DNA from: Halieaceae bacterium
Lineage (GTDB): Bacteria > Pseudomonadota > Gammaproteobacteria > Pseudomonadales > Halieaceae
Length of the DNA: 41,317 bases
Assembly (NCBI GenBank): GCA_018666295.1
Contig: JABIZW010000152.1
Location: forward strand, 1-41,317
Direction: 5' to 3'
Shown here piece by piece: positions 37,940 to 41,317 of the stretch; the first letter of the stretch is position 1, and each line of letters begins with the position of its first letter. The notes under the pieces are model-generated. The model made no database searches and was not told the DNA's origin. It saw only the letters and a program-made list of their open reading frames with translations. The position numbers and the translations under genes were made by a program.

Positions 37940-38538
37940 TCTTTCGCTTAGTCTTTTACATTTGTTTGGCATTGTTCAGTACTGACAGTCAATCTGATGT
38001 TGATGCCTGGCCTTTAGCGACTGCGGTGACGGCGAAAGGCGTTTTTTCACAAGTCTTAACTGACTCTTCAGGGGCCACCCTTGTGGAGACGCGCGGTACG
38101 TTTTCGACAGTAAAGCCCGACTTGTATCGATGGGAGATTGAATCACCTGATCGACAGCTTTTACTGCTCAACGGAGACGGGTTTTGGCAGTGGGACAAGG
38201 ATCTCGACATCGTCATACTGCGCGATCGTCCTAACCTCGAGGATCTGCCCTTGGCTCGAATCTGGGAGGGTAATTCAGGTCACGCAGGATCAATCGGACT
38301 GTCTGATACCGCATTACCCTCGGGCATAGAGCGGATTACGCTCATCGCAACTGCTGCTGACACTATTGAAATCAGACTCACTGATGCTTTGGACCAAGAG
38401 ACTTTTATCAGTCTGAGACTTATTGAGAGCTCTAATCTCAGTCCTAGCGACTTCACGTTCGCATTTCCTGATGGCGCGGAGTTTTACAACGAGTCTTCAA
38501 CCGCCGCACCCTCTATCACATTAGAGACAACACCATGA
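37936..38538 (+). CDS. lolA: Outer-membrane lipoprotein carrier protein LolA
   Basis: [62 protein letters not shown]; follows ftsK with a 4-bp overlap (TTG start). Confidence 0.9.
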
Positions 38539-38909
38539 ACCTATTGGCTTTGGCCTTTGGTGGTGCGCTGGGTGCCGTTGCACGTTACGGAATTGGACAA
38601 CTTTTGACGACGAGTGGGGTTGCGCACCTGCATGTTGCGACATTTTCAGTGAACGTTTTAGGCGCCTTTTTTATGGGCTTCCTGTTTGTTGCATTTGAAC
38701 GTCTAGAGGCGCCCGAAGCGCTGCGTATGGGTCTGACAGTAGGTTTTCTTGGCGCTTTCACGACGTTTTCAGCGTTTTCGCTAGAGCTGTTATCTGATGT
38801 CCAAGAGGGGCATCTCGTGCGCGCCGCCCTCTACGCCACGTTATCCGTACTCATTTGCCTCATCAGTTGCATGCTCGGTTTTTCCTTTGGACGATCGATT
38901 GTCGACTAA
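38535..38909 (+). CDS. crcB: Fluoride ion transporter CrcB/Fluc
   Basis: LALAFGGALGAVARYGIGQL, TFSVNVLGAFFMGFLF, GFLGAFTTFSAFSLELL; 4-bp overlap with lolA. Confidence 0.95.
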   Translation: MNLLALAFGGALGAVARYGIGQLLTTSGVAHLHVATFSVNVLGAFFMGFLFVAFERLEAPEALRMGLTVGFLGAFTTFSAFSLELLSDVQEGHLVRAALYATLSVLICLISCMLGFSFGRSIVD

Positions 38910-38962
38910 TTTTATTTTAACGGTAAACTACCGGCCCCAATCACCGGCCTTTGACTGACATC

Positions 38963-40261
38963 ATGCTCGACATCAAAAAGGTTCGGCAGGACCCTCAACA
39001 AATAGTGCAAGCCCTTAAAAAGAAGCGCTTTGAGTTCCCTGTCGACGAGTTTTTGCGACTCGATTCGGAGCGTAAAGAGGCCGATATTCGGTCCCAGGAA
39101 CTGCTCGCCGAACGAAAAAAAACCTCAAAAGCCGTGGGCGCCCTGATTGCACAAGGCAAGACTGTTGACGAGGCAAAGGCAGAGGTTAACGACGCATTAG
39201 CACGAATATCGAACGATCTTGATGTGGCGGTTGAACGCGCAAAGACCGTACAGACGTTGCTCGACGAACTCCTTATGGGTACGCCTAATGTCCCTGACGC
39301 GGCGGTGCCCGCAGGGCTGGACGAGGCGGACAATGAGGAAATACTCGTTTGGGGCGCGCCAAGGGCCATGTCGTTCGACGCAAAGGATCATGCCGATCTG
39401 GGGGAGGCGTTAGGCCAGCTGGATTTTGAAATGGCTGGAAAAATCACGGGTAGCCGCTTTAGCGTGTTGCAGGGGCCCCTTGCGCGACTTCAGCGCGCAT
39501 TGACTCAGTTTATGCTGGATCTTCACACGACAGAACACGGTTACGTTGAGGTTTACGTGCCATTTATTGTAAACAGCGATTCGCTTTACGGCACGGGCCA
39601 GTTGCCTAAGTTTGCTGAAGATGCGTTTAAAATTGAGGGTGACTCGGGCTATTACTTAATACCGACGGCTGAAGTCCCCGTAACCAATATGCTCCGTGAT
39701 CGAATTTTAGAGGTCGATGAACTGGGCGAGGAGGGCGTTAAGTTCACGGCCCACACGCCGTGCTTTAGAAGCGAAGCAGGCAGTTATGGGCGTGACACAC
39801 GCGGTCTTATTCGTCAGCACCAGTTTGAAAAGGTCGAATTAGTCCAGGCGGTGCGTCCTGATCAGTCCGATGCGGCTTTGGAGACGTTGACGTCTCACGC
39901 CGAGGCGGTACTGCAACGACTCGAACTACCCTATCGAAAGGTCCGATTATGTGGCGGCGATCTGGGATTTAGTGCTGCGATGACCTACGACTTGGAGGTC
40001 TGGTTGCCCGGTCAGAGTGCCTATCGAGAAATTTCGAGCTGCTCGAACTTTCGAGACTATCAATCTCGAAGGATGCAAGCACGCTGGCGAAACCCTAATA
40101 CAGGTAAGCCTGAACTACTACATACCCTGAATGGCTCAGGCCTAGCGGTCGGCAGGACCTTAGTCGCTGTGGTGGAAAATGGGCAGCAGGCCGACGGGAC
40201 GATCAAGCTCCCAGCAGCCCTCGTTCCGTATTTTGGCGGCGACACTATTACTGCGACTTAA
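38963..40261 (+). CDS. serS: Seryl-tRNA synthetase
   Basis: [26 protein letters not shown] coiled-coil arm; [69 protein letters not shown] at 38963 preferred over TTG 38951. Confidence 0.97.
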   Translation: MLDIKKVRQDPQQIVQALKKKRFEFPVDEFLRLDSERKEADIRSQELLAERKKTSKAVGALIAQGKTVDEAKAEVNDALARISNDLDVAVERAKTVQTLLDELLMGTPNVPDAAVPAGLDEADNEEILVWGAPRAMSFDAKDHADLGEALGQLDFEMAGKITGSRFSVLQGPLARLQRALTQFMLDLHTTEHGYVEVYVPFIVNSDSLYGTGQLPKFAEDAFKIEGDSGYYLIPTAEVPVTNMLRDRILEVDELGEEGVKFTAHTPCFRSEAGSYGRDTRGLIRQHQFEKVELVQAVRPDQSDAALETLTSHAEAVLQRLELPYRKVRLCGGDLGFSAAMTYDLEVWLPGQSAYREISSCSNFRDYQSRRMQARWRNPNTGKPELLHTLNGSGLAVGRTLVAVVENGQQADGTIKLPAALVPYFGGDTITAT

Positions 40262-40276
40262 TGAGGTGCCTACGCC

Positions 40277-41317
40277 TTAAGGCGTGTCGATCCTCGCCAT
40301 AATCGGTCCACGCAGGTTAATGGCATCGGCAAGTATGCGTGCGGTCTCCGTGATGAGTGCGTCCTGCTCGTCATCATCAGCCTCCACGTCAGCATCAGCG
40401 TCAGGGTCTAAGCCGATATTCTCTAAGTCATCAGTCCCCCCAGTACTGTTATCCTTCTCCTCGGGGTCGCCAAAGAGATCGTCTAGCGACGCAAGGGTAG
40501 GGAGGCCCTTTGCAATCCGACGCGTGTTCTCAATCGCCAAGTACTGACGTTCTTGCGCTTCGCGCTGCTCTACACGGGTCGCTTGATTAAGAGGAATGGT
40601 CTCAGCACCACGAATTGTCTTGGCAAGCGTCTTTTGGTCCCATATGTACTGGAAGTCGGGATCCTGGTTAGCACGCGCTGTATGTTTCGCGATTAACGTG
40701 GGAAGAATGGCGCTCACTGCACCATAATCTTTATGGCGGATTGGGGAAATTCTGTCCCAGTCTAGTGCTTTGTCTAACGCGCTTTCACCAATCTCGTCAT
40801 GTTGTAGCAGTGACGGGTAACGAATATCAGGAATGACACCGCGATGTTGTGTGCTGTCACCCGAGATACGGTAAAACTTACTCTCAGTGATTTTGAGTTG
40901 ACCCTCGGGCAAGTCGAGTAATGTTTGAACGGTGCCTTTCCCAAAACTTTGATCACCAACAACAATAGCGCGTCCATAATCCTGTAATGCGCCTGCAAAA
41001 ATCTCGGACGCGGAGGCACTCAATCGGTCAATCATTACGGCCATCGGACCGTCGTAGTAGGGGCCTCGTCGCCGTTTACCGTCTCGCCATACGCGACTCC
41101 CCGAACCACGTATCTGCACGGTCGGCCCGTACTCAATAAACAATCCCGTCAGCTCATTGGCTTCGCGCAAAGAGCCGCCGCCATTGCCTCGAAGGTCAAT
41201 AACAAGCCCATCAACACCCTCTTCATTGAGCTCGTTTACAAGCCTTGCTACATCGCGCGATGTAGAACGAAAATCAGAATTACCCTGACGATAGGCTTCA
41301 AAATCAAGATAGAAGGC
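40277..41317 (-). CDS. prc: C-terminal processing (tail-specific) protease Prc, 5' end truncated by window edge
   Basis: GLVIDLRGNGGGSLREANELTGLFI (read past the track start), MIDRLSASASEIFAGALQDYGRAIVVGDQSFGKGTVQTLLDL (Ser/Lys catalytic motifs). Frame open to 41317. Confidence 0.93.
   Translation of the reverse strand, partial: AFYLDFEAYRQGNSDFRSTSRDVARLVNELNEEGVDGLVIDLRGNGGGSLREANELTGLFIEYGPTVQIRGSGSRVWRDGKRRRGPYYDGPMAVMIDRLSASASEIFAGALQDYGRAIVVGDQSFGKGTVQTLLDLPEGQLKITESKFYRISGDSTQHRGVIPDIRYPSLLQHDEIGESALDKALDWDRISPIRHKDYGAVSAILPTLIAKHTARANQDPDFQYIWDQKTLAKTIRGAETIPLNQATRVEQREAQERQYLAIENTRRIAKGLPTLASLDDLFGDPEEKDNSTGGTDDLENIGLDPDADADVEADDDEQDALITETARILADAINLRGPIMARIDTP

Noticed and set aside
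38910-38962. Possible fluoride riboswitch associated with crcB
   Set aside because: crcB starts inside lolA, leaving no upstream leader, and this downstream gap is too short and shows no such structure.

Overview
The window is dense bacterial chromosome, probably from a marine-type gammaproteobacterium (inferred from gene content and order). I recognise about 35 protein-coding genes. I found no rRNA, tRNA, CRISPR array, transposase, integrase or phage gene. From left to right: an edge-truncated serine-hydrolase lipoprotein; an acyl-CoA synthetase; a DeaD-type RNA helicase; moaC-moaD-moaE; a NUDIX hydrolase; a Bcp-type peroxiredoxin; a GST; xthA; an isolated yajC; a D-cysteine desulfhydrase-like PLP enzyme; a Na+/alanine symporter; a 5'-nucleotidase; cysB; a tightly packed propionyl-CoA to succinyl-CoA operon (two divergent acyl-CoA carboxylase subunits, methylmalonyl-CoA epimerase, methylmalonyl-CoA mutase, MeaB, Rieske protein); the roxA-purB-hflD-mnmA-nudJ-rluE-icd block; clpS-clpA-infA-bpt-(membrane protein)-aat-trxB; ftsK-lolA-crcB-serS; and an edge-truncated Prc-type protease. 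Most of it is conserved core genome. The best candidate for something under-described is the divergent carboxylase pair at 13779-18287. Its biotin-carboxylase subunit has a non-canonical N-terminus, an insertion ahead of the glycine-rich loop and a long central region before the biotinyl domain. Other points worth checking are a Bcp lacking its resolving cysteine, the absence of rarA between lolA and crcB, an isolated yajC, and an uncharacterised membrane protein inside an N-degron gene cluster.
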